Source: Limnohabitans sp. Hippo3 | GTDB taxonomy: Bacteria; Pseudomonadota; Gammaproteobacteria; Burkholderiales; Burkholderiaceae_C | Direction: 5' to 3' | DNA length: 64,000 bases | Assembly (NCBI RefSeq): GCF_003063665.1 | Contig: NZ_NESF01000003.1 | Span: 62,001-126,000, forward strand | Part shown: positions 23,285-32,379 of the stretch, piece by piece | Layout: every line of letters starts with the position of its first letter | Position numbering within the stretch: the first letter of the stretch is position 1 | The notes under the pieces: generated by a model | What the model saw: only the letters and a program-made list of their open reading frames with translations | Database searches by the model: none | Told to the model about the DNA's origin: nothing | Program-made: the position numbers and the translations under genes

Positions 23285-24478
23285 ATGAACGTCATCCGTT
23301 TTTCTGATCTGTGCGCCAGCGGCAAGGCTGCCGGCCAACGTGTTTTCATCCGCGCCGACCTGAACGTGCCGCAAGCCGATGACGGCAGCATCACCGAAGA
23401 CACCCGCATCCGCGCCAGCGTGCCCTGCATCCAGATGGCGCTGGACGCCGGAGCGGCTGTGATGGTGACCAGCCACCTTGGCCGCCCCACCGAAGGCGAG
23501 TTCAAGTCCGAAGATTCGTTGGCCCCGGTGGCCAAGCGCCTGGGCGAGTTGCTGGGCCGTGAAGTGCCTTTGGTCGCCAAATGGGTGGACGGTGTCGCTG
23601 TGGCCCCCGGCCAGGTCGTGCTGCTCGAAAACTGCCGCGTCAACAAGGGCGAGAAGAAAAACAACGAAGAGCTGGCCCGCAAGATGGCCCGGCTCTGTGA
23701 CATCTATGTGAACGACGCCTTTGGCACCGCCCACCGTGCCGAGGGCACGACCTACGGCATCGCCCAATTCGCGCCCATCGCTTGCGCAGGCCCATTGCTG
23801 GCGGCCGAGATCGACGCGATTGGCAAGGCTCTGGCCAACCCGAAGCGGCCGTTGGCGGCCATCGTGGCGGGCTCCAAGGTGTCCACCAAACTGACCATCC
23901 TCAAAAGCCTGTCGCAAAACGTGGATCAGCTGATCGTGGGTGGCGGCATCGCCAACACCTTCATGCTGGCGGCGGGCCTGAAGATCGGCAAGAGCCTGGC
24001 CGAAGCCGACCTGGTGGGCGAAGCCAAAGCGGTGATCGAGGCCATGAAGGCGCGTGGCGCTGAAGTGCCGATCCCGACCGATGTGGTAGTGGCCAAGACC
24101 TTTGCCGCCGATGCGGTGGCCACCGTGAAGAAAGCCACCGATGTGGCCGACGACGACATGATTTTGGACATTGGCCCCAAGACGGCGGCCAAGCTGGCGG
24201 CGCAGCTCAAGGCGGCGGGTACCATCGTCTGGAACGGCCCGGTGGGGGTGTTCGAGTTCGATCAGTTTGCCCATGGCACCCAGGTCATTGCCCAGGCGAT
24301 TGCCGCGTCCAGCGCCTTCAGCATCGCAGGCGGCGGTGACACGCTGGCGGCGATTGCCAAATACGGCATTGACAAACAGGTGGGCTACATCTCCACAGGC
24401 GGTGGCGCGTTCCTGGAGATTCTGGAGGGCAAGACCTTGCCTGCTTTCGAAATTCTGGCCAAACGCGCCGCAGGCTGA
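23285..24478 (+). CDS. pgk: Phosphoglycerate kinase
   Basis: The 397-residue enzyme shows the family hallmarks [12 protein letters not shown] near residue 20, [76 protein letters not shown] and [13 protein letters not shown]. It interconverts 1,3-bisphosphoglycerate and 3-phosphoglycerate with ATP in the cytosol. The ATG at 23285 is chosen by homology; upstream in-frame codons come from the REP unit. It opens a glycolytic block with pyk and fba on the same strand. Confidence 0.97.
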   Translation: MNVIRFSDLCASGKAAGQRVFIRADLNVPQADDGSITEDTRIRASVPCIQMALDAGAAVMVTSHLGRPTEGEFKSEDSLAPVAKRLGELLGREVPLVAKWVDGVAVAPGQVVLLENCRVNKGEKKNNEELARKMARLCDIYVNDAFGTAHRAEGTTYGIAQFAPIACAGPLLAAEIDAIGKALANPKRPLAAIVAGSKVSTKLTILKSLSQNVDQLIVGGGIANTFMLAAGLKIGKSLAEADLVGEAKAVIEAMKARGAEVPIPTDVVVAKTFAADAVATVKKATDVADDDMILDIGPKTAAKLAAQLKAAGTIVWNGPVGVFEFDQFAHGTQVIAQAIAASSAFSIAGGGDTLAAIAKYGIDKQVGYISTGGGAFLEILEGKTLPAFEILAKRAAG

Positions 24479-24492
24479 TCGGCTTTTCCCCT

Positions 24493-24561
24493 TGTGGGCG
24501 CGAGCCCCTGCTTGCGAATGCTGGCCGGAGCCACAGCATTCATTCGGCCGCAGGGGCGGCC
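24493..24561. repeat. Composite REP element (family B plus inverted family C)
   Basis: A family B unit (GGGCGCGAGCCCCTGCTTGCGAA) is joined through an 8-bp inverted repeat (GAATGCTG at 24516-24523 / CAGCATTC at 24534-24541) to a family C unit (TTCGGCCGCAGGGGCGGCC). The whole resembles a REPIN: two palindromes facing each other. A second composite in the opposite orientation lies at 27431-27488. Confidence 0.75.
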
Positions 24562-24582
24562 TTTCACAAACGATCAGCCCAC

Positions 24583-24609
24583 AAAAAACCCCGCCATGCG
24601 GGGTTTTTT
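24583..24609. terminator. Bidirectional terminator between pgk and the desaturase gene
   Basis: The stem CCCCGC / GCGGGG with a CAT loop is flanked by A6 on the left and T6 on the right, so it can stop transcription from both convergent genes. Confidence 0.88.
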
Positions 24610-24631
24610 GTTGTTACGGACCAAGACCCGA

Positions 24632-25744
24632 TCAGGCTTGTGCAGCAGGCGGCAGGTTGCCGCGCACCGGGCTGGTCATCGTGCCCTTGAAGTCGGTCCA
24701 GCATTCGCGGCTGAAGTCGTACAGCTTGCAGTTTTTGGCGGTTTCAAAGTACCACTTCCAGGAGAAGGGCTGGACGATGATGCGGCCGGGCAGCATTTCT
24801 TCGAGTTTGGCCTGGGCTTGCTTCAGGCGGTACAGCGGGATGCTCATGTCCACGTGGTGGGCGGTGTGCTCCATGATGTGGTGCATCAGTGCGCCGATCT
24901 TGAAGGGGAATGTCAGGTGCACGGTGGTCGACACGAAGGGCGCGGCCTTGGTCCAGGCAGCCTTGTTGTCGTGCCAGGACACTTTCACATGGGTGTGGTG
25001 CACATAGACCACAAAGCCGATCATGCTGTTCCAGAAGAAGAAGGGCACCACAAAACCCAGCAACAGCGAGAGCCAGACCGACTGACCGGAGTGGACGGCC
25101 GCAGCGGCGATGGTGGCGATCCAGAATGCACCAAACAAGGTCACCAGCAGGCTGTCCTTGAAGAAGATCGGGCGGCGGGTGGGCATGTGGGTCTTGTTGG
25201 GGAAGAACTCGCGCTTCCACCAGATTTCGATCATGTAATACAGGCCAGGAGCCCAGCCGCTGCGGTAGGCACGCTCCAGCAGCTTTTGCATGGGGCTGAG
25301 CGCCTCAAATTCAGCAGCCGTCAGCGGGGTCCAGACGAAGTCCACGCCTTTGAGGTTGGTGTAGCCGTGGTGCACCACGTTGTGGCCGGTGTCCCAGAGG
25401 CTGTAGGGGGTCAGCGAGGGCAAAAACGCGATGCGGCCCAGCACCTTGTTGAGTTCGCGGTGGGGGGTCAGGCTCTGGTGGCAGGCGTCATGGCCGATGA
25501 TGAACAGGCGACCGATCACGAAACCGGCGGCCAGGGCACACACCACTTTGAGCCAAATTGATTCGAGGGCGATGGTGCCGGCAATCAGGGCAAAAAACAG
25601 GGCGTAGTCCAGGATCAGGAGCACAAAGGCGCGCAGGGTGCTGCGTTCGGACAGGGGGATCAGCCACTCGCGCAAGGTCTTGCGGTGCGGCAGAGGCTGG
25701 TCCGGTGTGATGGGGGCCGTGGTCGGTGTGTGTAATGCGGTCAT
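24632..25744 (-). CDS. Membrane fatty acid desaturase (delta-12-like)
   Basis: The 370-residue membrane protein contains the three histidine boxes of acyl-lipid desaturases: HDACHQ (85-90), HNVVHHGYTN from residue 121, and HTAHHVD near residue 298. Together they bind the di-iron site. Four or more hydrophobic segments separate the boxes. Such enzymes introduce double bonds into membrane acyl chains, often in response to cold; the position of the double bond cannot be read from sequence. It lies on the opposite strand between pgk and pyk. Its closest resemblance is to omega-6/delta-12-type desaturases. Confidence 0.9.
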   Translation of the reverse strand: MTALHTPTTAPITPDQPLPHRKTLREWLIPLSERSTLRAFVLLILDYALFFALIAGTIALESIWLKVVCALAAGFVIGRLFIIGHDACHQSLTPHRELNKVLGRIAFLPSLTPYSLWDTGHNVVHHGYTNLKGVDFVWTPLTAAEFEALSPMQKLLERAYRSGWAPGLYYMIEIWWKREFFPNKTHMPTRRPIFFKDSLLVTLFGAFWIATIAAAAVHSGQSVWLSLLLGFVVPFFFWNSMIGFVVYVHHTHVKVSWHDNKAAWTKAAPFVSTTVHLTFPFKIGALMHHIMEHTAHHVDMSIPLYRLKQAQAKLEEMLPGRIIVQPFSWKWYFETAKNCKLYDFSRECWTDFKGTMTSPVRGNLPPAAQA

Positions 25745-25983
25745 GACGCTTCAAGTTAAATCGCTCAGGCTGAAGTTTAGTCGCCTGAACGTTTCCATGG
25801 GCTGACAAGGATCAATTCAGGGCCATCGCAGGGAGAAATCGGTGTATACCTTCGGCCTTGTTGGGCTGAACCCGATGCCCCGGGTCGCGCGTCTTGTCTT
25901 GTCTTGTGGGGCCCATCGGAAAGAACCTGGCGTGTAACCCGTTTCGTGTGAGAATTGAAATCAAATTACATGGAGATGTCCGA
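25745..25983. other. Divergent gap between desaturase and pyk
   Basis: This 239-bp gap holds the promoters of both genes. The only structure seen is a short (TCTTG)-type triplication near 25891-25907, and a GGAGA ribosome site for pyk. No REP unit or small reading frame could be supported. Confidence 0.5.
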
Positions 25984-27417
25984 ATGCCCCGTCGCGCCAC
26001 CAAGATTGTTGCCACCCTAGGCCCTGCTTCCAGCGATCCCGCCCTGCTTGAAGCCATGATCCGCGCCGGGGTGAACGTGGTCCGGCTCAATTTCAGCCAT
26101 GGCAAAGCGCAGGACCATGTGGACCGCGCCCGACTGGTGCGCGTAGCCTCGCAACGCGCAGGCCGTGAAGTGGCCATCATGGCCGACCTGCAGGGCCCCA
26201 AGATCCGCGTGGGCAAGTTCGCCGAGGGCAAGGTCATGCTTGAGCCCGGTCAGGCTTTTGTGCTGGACGCATCGCGCACCGAGCCGGGCGACATCCACGG
26301 TGTGGGCCTCGATTACAAAGAGCTGCCGCGTGATGTGAAAGCGGGCGATGTGCTGTTGCTCAACGACGGCCTGATCGTTTTGAACGTCGTGGCCGTCAAA
26401 GGCGAACAGGTGCACACCACCGTCAAATTGGGCGGTGAGCTGTCCAACAACAAGGGCATCAACAAGCAAGGCGGCGGCCTCACCGCTCCGGCCTTGACCG
26501 CCAAGGACATGGATGACATCAAAACCGCCATGAGCCTGCAGGCCGACTACGTGGCCGTGAGCTTCCCGAAAAACGCCACCGACATGGAAATGGCCCGCCA
26601 GCTGTGCAATGTGGCCGGTGCCGAATACGGCCACAAGCCTGGGCTGATTGCCAAGATCGAACGCGCCGAGGCCATCCCGCACCTGGAAAGCATCCTGATC
26701 GCCAGCGACGGCATCATGGTCGCGCGCGGTGACCTGGCGGTGGAGGTGGGCAACGCGGCGGTGCCCGCTCTGCAAAAACGCATGATCAAGCTGGCCAAGG
26801 TGCACGACAAAGTCGTCATCACCGCCACCCAGATGATGGAAAGCATGATCACCAACCCGGTGCCCACCCGCGCCGAGGTGTCGGACGTGGCCAACGCGGT
26901 GCTGGACGGCACCGATGCCGTCATGCTGAGTGCCGAAACCGCAGCAGGCAAATACCCGCTCGAGACGGTGGAAGAGATGGCCAAGATCTGTGAGGCCGCC
27001 GAAAACGCCGAAGACCCGGCACTGGATGCCGACTTCAAAGGCCAGACTTTCAGCCGCATCGACCAGTCCATCGCCATGGGCGCGCTGTTCACGGCCCACC
27101 ACCTGGGTGCCAAAGCCATCGTGGCCATGACCGAATCGGGCTCCACGGCCTTGTGGATGAGCCGTCACCGGGTGCACATCCCCATCTATGCCCTGACCAC
27201 CAAGCTCACGTCGCAGCGCAAGATGGCGCTGTACCGCAACGTGCGCCCCCTCTTGATGGACACCAGCGCCGACCGCGACACGGCCCTGGCCGAGGCCGAA
27301 ACCCATCTGAAAAACCGGGGCATCGTGGGCACGGGCGATGTCTACGCCATCACCTGTGGCGAGCCCATGGGCTCGCCCGGCGGTACTAACATGCTGAAAA
27401 TCTGCAAAGTGGCTTGA
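25984..27417 (+). CDS. pyk: Pyruvate kinase
   Basis: The 477-residue enzyme contains the diagnostic segments TKIVATLGPASSDP, VVRLNFSHG, MADLQGPKIRVG, IAKIERAEAI, GIMVARGDLAVEVG and TATQMMESMI with the catalytic Lys in KIE. It makes pyruvate and ATP from phosphoenolpyruvate in the cytosol. The start at 25984 follows a GGAGAT site. It precedes fba by about 170 bp; a composite REP element sits between them. Confidence 0.97.
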   Translation: MPRRATKIVATLGPASSDPALLEAMIRAGVNVVRLNFSHGKAQDHVDRARLVRVASQRAGREVAIMADLQGPKIRVGKFAEGKVMLEPGQAFVLDASRTEPGDIHGVGLDYKELPRDVKAGDVLLLNDGLIVLNVVAVKGEQVHTTVKLGGELSNNKGINKQGGGLTAPALTAKDMDDIKTAMSLQADYVAVSFPKNATDMEMARQLCNVAGAEYGHKPGLIAKIERAEAIPHLESILIASDGIMVARGDLAVEVGNAAVPALQKRMIKLAKVHDKVVITATQMMESMITNPVPTRAEVSDVANAVLDGTDAVMLSAETAAGKYPLETVEEMAKICEAAENAEDPALDADFKGQTFSRIDQSIAMGALFTAHHLGAKAIVAMTESGSTALWMSRHRVHIPIYALTTKLTSQRKMALYRNVRPLLMDTSADRDTALAEAETHLKNRGIVGTGDVYAITCGEPMGSPGGTNMLKICKVA

Positions 27418-27430
27418 CCCTGGCCTTGCA

Positions 27431-27488
27431 GGAGGCCGCCCCTGCGGCCGAATACTTTCGCGCGCAGTGGCGCGCTCCCACAAAGTAT
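27431..27488. repeat. Composite REP element (inverted orientation)
   Basis: A family C unit (GGAGGCCGCCCCTGCGGCCGAA) is followed by ATACTTT (27452-27458) and AAAGTAT (27482-27488), which enclose a family B-like palindrome (CGCGCGCAGTGGCGCGCTCCCA, read in reverse). It is the mirror of the composite at 24493-24561. It lies between the co-directional pyk and fba genes. Confidence 0.75.
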
Positions 27489-27511
27489 CTGTACCCAACA
27501 CCAGTGGCCTT

Positions 27512-27517
27512 TAAAAT
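27512..27517 (+). promoter_or_regulatory. Candidate -10 box (TAAAAT) of fba
   Basis: CCTTTAAAATCC lies about 67 bp upstream of fba, matching the pgk and pyrF upstream elements. It lies just beyond the REP composite, so fba probably has its own promoter. Confidence 0.35.
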
Positions 27518-27583
27518 CCAGAACAGTTACAGGCCGGGTACAGACACGGGCTGCATGCATTTTTAACTTTTGGGGAATTTCAC

Positions 27584-28648
27584 ATGGCACTCGTTTCAAT
27601 GCGCGAGCTGTTGGACCATGCGGCCGTCAACGGCTACGGCATTCCAGCTTTCAACGTCAACAACCTGGAGCAGGTCCAGGCCGTCATGATGGCCGCTGAC
27701 GAAGTTGGCGCTCCGGTCATCCTGCAGGCCAGCGCAGGTGCGCGCAAATACGCGGGCGAGCCCTTCATCAAGCACCTGATCCAGGCGGCCACCGAGCAGT
27801 GGCCCCACATTCCGCTGGTCATGCACCAGGACCACGGCCAAAGCCCGGCGGTTTGCCAAGGCGCGATCAACCTCGGTTTTTCGTCCGTCATGATGGACGG
27901 CTCTTTGCTCGAAGACGGCAAGACCCCGGCCGACTTTGCCTACAACGTGGATGTGACCCGCCGCGTGGTGGACATGGCCCACCAGCTGGGCGTGTCGGTC
28001 GAGGGTGAATTGGGTTGCCTGGGCAACCTCGAAACGGGCGAAGCTGGGGAAGAAGACGGCATTGGTGCCGAAGGCAAACTGGACCACAGCCAGATGCTGA
28101 CCGACCCCGAAGAAGCGGCACAGTTCGTGAAAGCCACGGGCCTGGACGCGTTGGCCATTGCGATTGGCACCAGCCACGGCGCGTACAAATTCAGCCGCAA
28201 GCCTACGGGCGACATTTTGGCCATCAGCCGCGTCAAGGAAATCCACCAGCGCATCCCCAACACCCACCTGGTGATGCACGGCTCGTCCAGCGTGCCGCAA
28301 GAGCTGTTGGCCCTGATCAACCAGTACGGCGGCAAGATGAAGGAAACCTACGGCGTGCCCGTCGAGGAAATCCAGGAAGCCATCAAGCACGGCGTGCGCA
28401 AGATCAACATCGACACCGACATCCGCCTGGCCATGACGGCCGCTTGCCGCAAGTTTTTGTTCGAGAACCCCGACAAATTCGACGCCCGCGAATGGCTCAA
28501 GCCCGCCCGCGAAGCCGCCAAGCAAATCTGCAAGCAGCGTTATCTGGAGTTCGGCTGCGAAGGCCAGGCCCCCAAGATCAAGGGCGACAGCCTGCAGGTG
28601 GTGGCCGCTCGCTACGCCCGGGGTGAGCTGGCGCAAGTGGTCCATTGA
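27584..28648 (+). CDS. fba: Class II fructose-bisphosphate aldolase (Calvin-cycle subtype)
   Basis: The 354-residue enzyme carries the class II zinc ligands and loops: [41 protein letters not shown] and VMHGSSSVP, followed by [18 protein letters not shown]. It cleaves or forms fructose-1,6-bisphosphate. The form with this length and the [13 protein letters not shown] insertion is the CbbA-like subtype common in Burkholderiales and also used for glycolysis in non-autotrophs; no RuBisCO genes are nearby. A strong terminator follows at 28682. Confidence 0.96.
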   Translation: MALVSMRELLDHAAVNGYGIPAFNVNNLEQVQAVMMAADEVGAPVILQASAGARKYAGEPFIKHLIQAATEQWPHIPLVMHQDHGQSPAVCQGAINLGFSSVMMDGSLLEDGKTPADFAYNVDVTRRVVDMAHQLGVSVEGELGCLGNLETGEAGEEDGIGAEGKLDHSQMLTDPEEAAQFVKATGLDALAIAIGTSHGAYKFSRKPTGDILAISRVKEIHQRIPNTHLVMHGSSSVPQELLALINQYGGKMKETYGVPVEEIQEAIKHGVRKINIDTDIRLAMTAACRKFLFENPDKFDAREWLKPAREAAKQICKQRYLEFGCEGQAPKIKGDSLQVVAARYARGELAQVVH

Positions 28649-28681
28649 TCGCACCCACAGTCTGCGATAATCACGCCGAAT

Positions 28682-28711
28682 GGCCCGTTGACTGTTCAAC
28701 GGGCCTTTTTC
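28682..28711 (+). terminator. Rho-independent terminator after fba
   Basis: A perfect 10-bp stem, GGCCCGTTGA / TCAACGGGCC with a CTGT loop, runs into TTTTTC and further T residues. It ends 29 bp before the purC start, so the purC promoter must overlap or precede it (a GATAAT lies near 28666). Confidence 0.9.
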
Positions 28712-28739
28712 TTTTTTGCTGCTGCCTGACTGTTTCGCC

Positions 28740-29648
28740 ATGACCTCTGCACTCCACACTTCGGCCCTGACTTCCTTGCCCCTGCTGGCGCGTGGCAAGG
28801 TGCGTGACAACTACGCGGTGGGTGACGACCGCATCCTGATGGTGGCGTCGGACCGCATCAGCGCGTTTGACGTGATCATGGGCGAGCCGATCCCTGGCAA
28901 AGGGGTGTTGCTCACGCAGATGGCGCTGTTCTGGTTTGACAAATTGGGCCCCAAGGGCCTGAACATCTGCCCGATCCACCTGACTGGCGAAGCCCCCGAG
29001 AGCGTGGTGAGCGCTGAAGAGGTGCCGCAGGTCAAAGGCCGTTCCATGCTGGTCAAGCGCCTCAAACCCATTCCGGTCGAGGCGGTGGTGCGCGGTTATC
29101 TGGCGGGCAGCGGCTGGAAGGAATACCAGGACAACCAGGCCGTGTGCGGCGTGAAGCTGCCCGCAGGCCTGAAAAATGCCAGCCGCCTGCCCGAACCCAT
29201 TTACACCCCGGCGGCCAAAGCGGCGGTGGGCGAGCACGACGAGAACATCACCTTCGAGCAAACCGTGGCCATGATCGGCGCCGACCTGGCTACCCGCATC
29301 CGCGACATCAGCATCCAGCTCTACAAAGCCGCGCGAGACATCGCCGCCGCCAAAGGCATCATCATTGCCGACACCAAGTTCGAGTTTGGCCTGGACACCG
29401 ACGGCACCCTGGTGCTGATGGACGAGGTGCTCACGCCCGATTCATCGCGCTACTGGCCCGCCGAGAGTTATGCCGAGGGTGCCAACCCGCCCAGCTACGA
29501 CAAACAGTTTTTGCGTGATTGGCTGGAGACCGCCCAAGTCAATGGCAAGCCTTGGGACAAAACCCCGCCTGCGCCGCGCTTGCCGCGTGAGGTGATCGAG
29601 AACACCGCCGCCAAATACGAAGAGGCCATGAAAAAGCTGATGGCCTGA
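28740..29648 (+). CDS. purC: Phosphoribosylaminoimidazole-succinocarboxamide synthase
   Basis: The 302-residue enzyme shows the SAICAR synthetase motifs [44 protein letters not shown] and DTKFEFGLD followed by [13 protein letters not shown]. It joins aspartate to CAIR in purine synthesis. It is of the longer, yeast-like/betaproteobacterial form (about 300 rather than 240 residues). The start at 28740 fits homology. Two further pur genes (purE, purK) follow 2.2 kb downstream, separated by three unrelated genes. Confidence 0.96.
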   Translation: MTSALHTSALTSLPLLARGKVRDNYAVGDDRILMVASDRISAFDVIMGEPIPGKGVLLTQMALFWFDKLGPKGLNICPIHLTGEAPESVVSAEEVPQVKGRSMLVKRLKPIPVEAVVRGYLAGSGWKEYQDNQAVCGVKLPAGLKNASRLPEPIYTPAAKAAVGEHDENITFEQTVAMIGADLATRIRDISIQLYKAARDIAAAKGIIIADTKFEFGLDTDGTLVLMDEVLTPDSSRYWPAESYAEGANPPSYDKQFLRDWLETAQVNGKPWDKTPPAPRLPREVIENTAAKYEEAMKKLMA

Positions 29649-29674
29649 AACCCCAGCATGTCGGACACAAAAAA

Positions 29675-29697
29675 GGCGCTGCTGGGCAGCGCCTTTT
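29675..29697. terminator. Bidirectional terminator between purC and the hypothetical gene
   Basis: The stem GGCGCTGC / GCAGCGCC with a TGG loop is preceded by A6 and followed by TTTT, suiting both convergent genes. Confidence 0.85.
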
Positions 29698-29714
29698 GCT
29701 TGGGAATTGGGCCA

Positions 29715-30080
29715 TCAGCTGGTGAAGGCCAGCAGTGTCATGGCATCGAGCAGCAAGGTGGTGCTGGCCACGAGCATGCTGGCGCAGGCGACCGTGCGGC
29801 CACGCGGGTGCAAAGACGCGCCCCAGAAAGCGCCCAGGCAAAGCAACTCCAGGCTGCCGCGCATCCACAGGTAGCGGCTGCTGTCTACCAGCTTGGCGGT
29901 TTCGGGGCTCATGAGCACGGCATACAGGAAAATGCCCTTGACCAGCCAGAGCACAGCGCCAAAATGCAGGGAGGGCAGTTGTGCCAGCAGGCTGCGGACA
30001 GACACGTCCGAGCGCGCAGGCGCACCACTGAGCAGGCATTGCAACTCTTCAGGGGTGATCAGGGGCTCGGCGCGTGGCAT
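29715..30080 (-). CDS. Hypothetical membrane protein
   Basis: The 121-residue product starts MPRAEPLITPEELQCLL and has three to four hydrophobic segments (FGAVLWLVKGIFLYAVLM, GSLELLCLGAFWGASL, ASMLVASTTLLLDAMTLLAF), so it is probably an integral inner-membrane protein. No family is recognised. The ATG at 30080 gives a compact protein; the frame is open 62 codons further up, but that part overlaps promoter sequence and lacks protein character. It is divergent from the DUF962 gene. Confidence 0.65.
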   Translation of the reverse strand: MPRAEPLITPEELQCLLSGAPARSDVSVRSLLAQLPSLHFGAVLWLVKGIFLYAVLMSPETAKLVDSSRYLWMRGSLELLCLGAFWGASLHPRGRTVACASMLVASTTLLLDAMTLLAFTS

Positions 30081-30140
30081 GGTGCAAAAATGAATTCGAA
30101 AGTGATGGTTAAATTCTAGGTCGCATCGTCCCGCCAAAGC

Positions 30141-30159
30141 ACAGACACCGACCGTCTGT
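30141..30159. promoter_or_regulatory. Inverted repeat in the divergent gap before the DUF962 gene
   Basis: ACAGAC and GTCTGT are separated by 7 nt and lie midway between the divergent starts at 30080 and 30235. It is a possible operator. Nothing else identifies its binding protein. Confidence 0.3.
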
Positions 30160-30234
30160 CGGCCTGAAACCGGTAAATGTCTGTAACGACAAGTATTACA
30201 TTTGGCGTTTTGTTCGCCAGAGCAAGGAAGTTGG

Positions 30235-30756
30235 ATGACACTTTTTCGCCCCGCAACCGCCCTCATGGTGCAGTACGCCCACTACCACCGCGATCGCCGC
30301 AACATCGCCACCCATCTGGTGGGCATTCCCTTGATTTTTCTGTCGATCGGCGTTTTGCTGCTGGGTCCGGCTTGGGTGGTGGCCGGTCAGACGCTGACGC
30401 TGGCCTGGGCCATGTGGGCCCTCACCAGCCTGTGGTACCTGAGCCGGGGCGATCTGTTGCTGGGCGTGGCCACATCGGTGGTCAATGGCGTGCTGATCGC
30501 GGTCGCCCATGAGGTGCCGCCCCTGGCGCAAGCTTTGGGGCTGGCGGTTTGGCAGGCGGGTTTGGGCCTGTTCTTCGTGGGCTGGCTCATCCAGTTCATC
30601 GGCCACTATTTCGAGGGCCGCAAACCAGCCTTTGTGGACGACTTAGTGGGCTTGTTGGTGGGGCCGATGTTTGTAGTGGGCGAGGTGCTCATGTGGGCCG
30701 GGCTGCTGCAGCGCATGCACATGGACATCGAGCGTCAGGCCGGGGCGACGCGCTGA
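30235..30756 (+). CDS. Mpo1-like/DUF962 membrane protein
   Basis: The 173-residue protein matches the DUF962/YGL010w family: an N-terminal YAHYHRDRRNIATHLVGIPLIF block and a second conserved FIGHYFEGRKPAFVDDLVGLLVGPMFVVGEV block, with four to five membrane helices. Yeast Mpo1 is an Fe-dependent dioxygenase of 2-hydroxy fatty acids that uses the conserved histidines, present here as HYHRDRRNIATH and GHYFEGR. A similar lipid role is possible but untested for bacterial members. The start at 30235 follows AAGGAAGTTGG. Confidence 0.85.
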   Translation: MTLFRPATALMVQYAHYHRDRRNIATHLVGIPLIFLSIGVLLLGPAWVVAGQTLTLAWAMWALTSLWYLSRGDLLLGVATSVVNGVLIAVAHEVPPLAQALGLAVWQAGLGLFFVGWLIQFIGHYFEGRKPAFVDDLVGLLVGPMFVVGEVLMWAGLLQRMHMDIERQAGATR

Positions 30757-30780
30757 GACGCTTGGCGGCGCGGTCGTCAA

Positions 30781-30822
30781 AAAGCCCGGTTGGCTTGCAT
30801 CGCTGCTGCTGGACCGGGCTTT
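30781..30822. terminator. Stem-loop between convergent DUF962 and thioredoxin-like genes
   Basis: The perfect 10-bp arms AAAGCCCGGT / ACCGGGCTTT enclose 22 nt. Both flanks are A- or T-ended, so this is a plausible bidirectional terminator, although the loop is long. Confidence 0.55.
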
Positions 30823-30843
30823 GGATGGGGGGCTGAGCTGTGC

Positions 30844-31797
30844 TCAGTTGAGCGCCATGCTCAGCTTGCGCCGGTAGCTGGAGATCATGGCCAGCAGCGG
30901 GTCTTCCTGCACAGCCGCTTTGCCCATCAGCTCAATGCCGCCGGCCGATTTGCCGGTGGCGTCTTGCGTTTTGGGTTTGGGTGGTGTCATCAGCTCCAGC
31001 AGGGCGACAAAGGTTTTGCGCGGGGCTTCGTCGTCCCATTTCTTGTCGCGCATGATGATTTCCAGCAGTTCGTCCATGGCCGCTTCCCATTGGCCCACGG
31101 CGATCAACAGGCGGCTTTTGGCAAAACGGGTTTCAAAGTCGCGCTTGTTCTGGCCAATCAGTTCGTCAAATTGGGCCAGCTCCCATTGGCCGCGGGGGTC
31201 GTTGGTCACGAATTCCAGAGCGTTGAGCCACTGGGTTTGGGCCTCAAAGCGCAGCGGCACCGGAATGCGGGCCATGGCCGGGGCCAGCAAGGCGGCGGCT
31301 TCGGCCAATTCACCGTGGCCGATCAGCAGTTTGACCAGGTCAAAACGGGCATCGTCGTTGCCCGGGTCGGTGGCCAGGGCTTGCTCCAGCGCGGCGCGGG
31401 CGCTTTGGGCGTCACCGGCTTGCAAATGCTCTTGGGCTTCCTGGGCGGCGGCTTGGGCCTGCAGTTCTTCGGTAGCGGGCAGGTGTTTGTCCAGGAACTG
31501 TTTGACCTGGCCTTCGGGCAAGGCACCCATGAAACCATCGACCGGCTGACCGTTTTTGAGGAGCACGCAAGTCGGAATGCTTTTGATGCCAAAGGCCTGG
31601 GCCAGTTGCTGCTCTTCGTCGGAGTTGATCTTGACCAACTTGAAACGGCCTTCGTAGGCGGTCTCGACCCGCTCCAGGATCGGACCGAGCGATTTGCAGG
31701 GGCCGCACCAGGGCGCCCAAAAATCCACCAGCACAGGCGTGGTCATGGAGGCTTCGATGACCTCGGCTTCAAAGTTTTGTATCGTGACGTCCATCAT
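30844..31797 (-). CDS. cnoX: Thioredoxin-domain co-chaperone (CnoX/YbbN family)
   Basis: The 317-residue protein has an N-terminal thioredoxin domain with an intact WCGPC site (residues 30-34) and cis-Pro segment KSIPTCVLL, followed by TPR-like helices ([34 protein letters not shown]). This is the CnoX/YbbN layout: a holdase that protects clients from oxidation and passes them to DnaK/GroEL. Escherichia coli YbbN lacks one active cysteine; here both are present, so it may also reduce disulfides. The start is the first of two adjacent ATG codons (31797 or 31794). It is divergent from purE. Confidence 0.9.
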   Translation of the reverse strand: MMDVTIQNFEAEVIEASMTTPVLVDFWAPWCGPCKSLGPILERVETAYEGRFKLVKINSDEEQQLAQAFGIKSIPTCVLLKNGQPVDGFMGALPEGQVKQFLDKHLPATEELQAQAAAQEAQEHLQAGDAQSARAALEQALATDPGNDDARFDLVKLLIGHGELAEAAALLAPAMARIPVPLRFEAQTQWLNALEFVTNDPRGQWELAQFDELIGQNKRDFETRFAKSRLLIAVGQWEAAMDELLEIIMRDKKWDDEAPRKTFVALLELMTPPKPKTQDATGKSAGGIELMGKAAVQEDPLLAMISSYRRKLSMALN

Positions 31798-31846
31798 GGC
31801 GGGCAGTGTTCCGGGTTGTGTTCCAGACCCCAAGCGGGTGAAACCT

Positions 31847-31852
31847 TAAAAT
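31847..31852 (+). promoter_or_regulatory. Candidate -10 box (TAAAAT) of purE
   Basis: CCTTAAAATTCG lies 27-38 bp upstream of purE and resembles the TTTAAAATC elements before pgk, fba and pyrF. The -35 is not obvious. Confidence 0.35.
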
Positions 31853-31878
31853 TCGACATTGATCACGAAAAGCACCCA

Positions 31879-32379
31879 ATGACTCAAGCGCTCATCGGCG
31901 TCGTCATGGGTTCCAGCTCCGACTGGGACACCATGCAGCACGCAGTCCAGATTCTCCAACAGTTTGGCATCCCCCACGACGCCCGCGTGGTTTCGGCCCA
32001 CAGAATGCCCGACGATATGTTTGCCTATGCACAGAGCGCGGCCGAGCGGGGCCTGCAGGCCATCATCGCGGGTGCGGGCGGCGCGGCGCATTTGCCCGGC
32101 ATGATCGCGGCCAAAACCATGGTGCCGGTGCTGGGTGTGCCGGTGCAGACCAAGGCGCTGTCGGGTGTGGATTCGCTGCATAGCATTGTGCAGATGCCTA
32201 AGGGCGTGCCCGTGGCCACCTTTGCCATTGGTGCAGCGGGCGCGGCCAATGCTGCCCTGTTTGCGGTGGCCATGCTGGCCAACCACGATGCGGCGCTGCG
32301 CCAAAAGCTCGAAGCCTTCCGTGCCGAGCAAACTGCGGCTGCGCGTGCCATGACCTTGCCACCCGTGGGTGCCGCATGA
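31879..32379 (+). CDS. purE: N5-carboxyaminoimidazole ribonucleotide mutase
   Basis: The 166-residue protein shows the class I PurE motifs [43 protein letters not shown] and [13 protein letters not shown]. It moves the carboxylate from N5-CAIR to CAIR. It is coupled to purK, which makes N5-CAIR, by a 4-bp ATGA overlap. The long open frame upstream on the same strand is antisense to cnoX and not part of the gene. Confidence 0.97.
   Translation: MTQALIGVVMGSSSDWDTMQHAVQILQQFGIPHDARVVSAHRMPDDMFAYAQSAAERGLQAIIAGAGGAAHLPGMIAAKTMVPVLGVPVQTKALSGVDSLHSIVQMPKGVPVATFAIGAAGAANAALFAVAMLANHDAALRQKLEAFRAEQTAAARAMTLPPVGAA

Noticed and set aside
30790..31878. N-terminal extension of purE to give a 529-residue protein
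   Set aside because: The extension is antisense to the thioredoxin-like gene, and PurE starts naturally at 31879.
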